Below, piece by piece: positions 41,620-42,897 of a stretch of 42,897 bases of DNA. Position numbers and translations under genes: made by a program. The notes under the pieces are model-generated. The model did no database searches, was not told where the DNA came from, and saw nothing but the letters and a program-made list of their open reading frames with translations. This DNA comes from Bradyrhizobium sp. 1 (GTDB lineage Bacteria; Pseudomonadota; Alphaproteobacteria; Rhizobiales; Xanthobacteraceae): NCBI RefSeq assembly GCF_023073315.1, contig NZ_JADPJH010000033.1, forward strand, positions 321,612 through 364,508, in the 5' to 3' direction. How positions within the stretch are numbered: position 1 is the first letter of the stretch; each line of letters begins with the position of its first letter.

Positions 41620-42897
41620 TCAGATTTCGTGGGCTTGTTCGAAGGTGCTGATCAGGTTTGCTGCCCAGTGCAGGTTTCGTTCGGCGAGATAGTGCTTGGC
41701 GAAGTGATGGGGACCGGAGCGGGACAGGACTGCATCGATGGTCCGTTGATCCTCAGGCGAGGATGCTGCGGCCAGCGCGAGGGCCACCGGTCCGAGGCCC
41801 AGCTCAAACAGGCGGTTTCCGGCGCGGGACTGCAGATAATAGTCGCGCTTGGGGAACGCCTCCGCGATCAGGCGGACCTGAGTGTCGTTCAATCCAAAGC
41901 GCCGATAGGTCTCGGTCTGGGTCGGCTCCAGCGCACGTGGGTTCGGCAGGAATATTCTGCTTGGACAGGATTCGATGATCGCAGGAGCAATCTGGCTGTC
42001 GGCGATATCTGCGAGTGACTGGGTCGCGAAAATGACAGCCACGTTCTTCTTCCGCAGCGTCTTTAGCCATTCGCGAATCCGGCTCGCGAACAGTGGGTCG
42101 TCCAGAAACACCCAGGCCTCATCCAGCACCAGCAGCGTGGGCCTACCGTCGAAGCGGTTCTCAAGAGTGTGGAAGAGATAGGTCAGAACCGGCGCCACCA
42201 GGCCAGGCAACGCCATCAGCTCTTCCATTTCGAAGGTGAGCACATCCGCGCCGGAAAGACGGTCGGCGTCTGCATCCAGGAAGCGGCCGTACGGTCCTTC
42301 CAGTGTGTAGGGCTGCAGCGCCTGCCGCAGCGCGTCACGGGCAAGCAGTGCCACGAGCCCGGTCATCGTTCGCTGCGAGACGGGGGCGGACCCGAGACTC
42401 CTGAGCGCCGACCAGAGCGTCTCCTTGACCTCAGGCGTTACGGTCACGCGCTCATGGGCGAGCACACCGCAGAGCCAGTCGAGCGCCCAGAGCCTGGCTC
42501 CCTCCTCCGCGACATCCTTGAGCGGCTGAAATGCGATGCCCCCCTTGGCGCCCAGTTCATACCAGGCCCCCGACAACGCTAGAGTGGTGGCCCGCGCCGA
42601 TCGGCCCTTGTCAAACGTGATCAGCTGCGCGTTCGGATAGCGCCGGAATTGAAGAGCGAGCATCGAGAGCAGGACCGACTTGCCCGCCCCAGTGGGACCG
42701 ACAATGATCGTATGCCCGACGTCGCCGGCGTGGAGCGACAACCGGAACGGGGTCGCGCCCTTGGTCTTGGCGATCAGGAGCGGCGGGCCATCAAGGTGCT
42801 CGCACCGCTCAGGTCCAGCCCATACTGCCGACAATGGGCACATATGGGCCAGGTTCAGCGTATGAACGATTGGCTGGCGGACGTTCGCATAGGCTTG
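41620..42897 (-). CDS. trbE: TrbE (VirB4-like) conjugation ATPase, 5' part outside the window
   Basis: The C-terminal 425 residues of a VirB4-family ATPase that powers assembly and transfer. The frame is open to the right edge, and the first visible residues (NVRQPIVHTLNLAH) are internal TrbE sequence, so the ATG at 42843 is not the start. Walker A is GPTGAGKS, Walker B is LLVLDEAWVF, and the FATQSLADI segment is typical. The gene heads the visible trbE-J-L-F-G-I run; trbB, trbC and trbD would be expected outside the window. Confidence 0.93.
   Translation of the reverse strand, partial: QAYANVRQPIVHTLNLAHMCPLSAVWAGPERCEHLDGPPLLIAKTKGATPFRLSLHAGDVGHTIIVGPTGAGKSVLLSMLALQFRRYPNAQLITFDKGRSARATTLALSGAWYELGAKGGIAFQPLKDVAEEGARLWALDWLCGVLAHERVTVTPEVKETLWSALRSLGSAPVSQRTMTGLVALLARDALRQALQPYTLEGPYGRFLDADADRLSGADVLTFEMEELMALPGLVAPVLTYLFHTLENRFDGRPTLLVLDEAWVFLDDPLFASRIREWLKTLRKKNVAVIFATQSLADIADSQIAPAIIESCPSRIFLPNPRALEPTQTETYRRFGLNDTQVRLIAEAFPKRDYYLQSRAGNRLFELGLGPVALALAAASSPEDQRTIDAVLSRSGPHHFAKHYLAERNLHWAANLISTFEQAHEI

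Overview
The window is high-GC DNA with alphaproteobacterial, most likely Rhizobiales, character (Bradyrhizobium, Mesorhizobium or Nitrobacter type). The lineage is inferred from a trbE-J-L-F-G-I conjugation cluster followed by a DUF2274 gene, a CAT-anticodon tRNA 3' end used as an attachment site, and small zinc-ribbon proteins of rhizobial type. It reads as accessory DNA: one end of an integrated element, then about 35 kb of conflict or defence cargo, then part of the conjugation machinery of an integrative and conjugative element (ICE).

Left edge (1-1.2 kb): a tyrosine integrase ends about 30 bp before a 48-bp fragment of a tRNA 3' end, the signature of an attachment junction. Next come an HNH-like zinc-site protein (1.4-2.4 kb) and a minus-strand operon of XRE regulator, ImmA/IrrE-type peptidase and TIR-like nucleotide-binding protein (2.2-4.1 kb). 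Divergent from that operon is a compact ubiquitin-like conjugation operon (4.3-7.3 kb). It encodes a coiled-coil/beta-grasp modifier ending in Gly-Gly-Ala, an E2-like protein, a JAMM isopeptidase and an E1-like enzyme. A divergent pair of predicted exported proteases follows: a trypsin-like protease with four calcium-loop repeats, and a 1.3-kDa-residue-scale (about 1340 aa) CHAT protease (7.5-12.6 kb).

Middle (13.2-25.8 kb): a Hachiman-type HamA nuclease and HamB helicase pair. Then on the minus strand come a trypsin-like protease with a frameshifted helical partner, and a five-gene GTPase-centred operon: calcineurin-like phosphoesterase with a C-terminal adaptor, an all-helical GASH-like protein, two different P-loop GTPases and a GAP1-N-like protein.

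Right part (26-36.3 kb): two zinc-ribbon hypotheticals, a SEL1-repeat protein, an SRAP (HMCES/YedK) protein, a membrane protein, a secreted Cys-rich repeat protein, a degenerate ~90-bp tandem repeat, two rhizobial-type hypotheticals, a small membrane-anchored EACC1-like protein translationally coupled to an HETSH zincin-like protein, and an XRE regulator with a palindromic operator. From 36.3 kb to the end lie the conjugation genes DUF2274, trbI, trbG, trbF, trbL, trbJ and the C-terminal part of trbE.

Most interesting parts: the modifier operon, whose gene order (Ubl, E2, JAMM, E1) differs from published Bil operons and which sits beside an XRE-ImmA-TIR module; the predicted exported CHAT/trypsin pair; the GTPase operon with a phosphoesterase as candidate effector; and the EACC1-like/zincin pair. 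All function calls rest on motif recognition by eye; no database search was possible.
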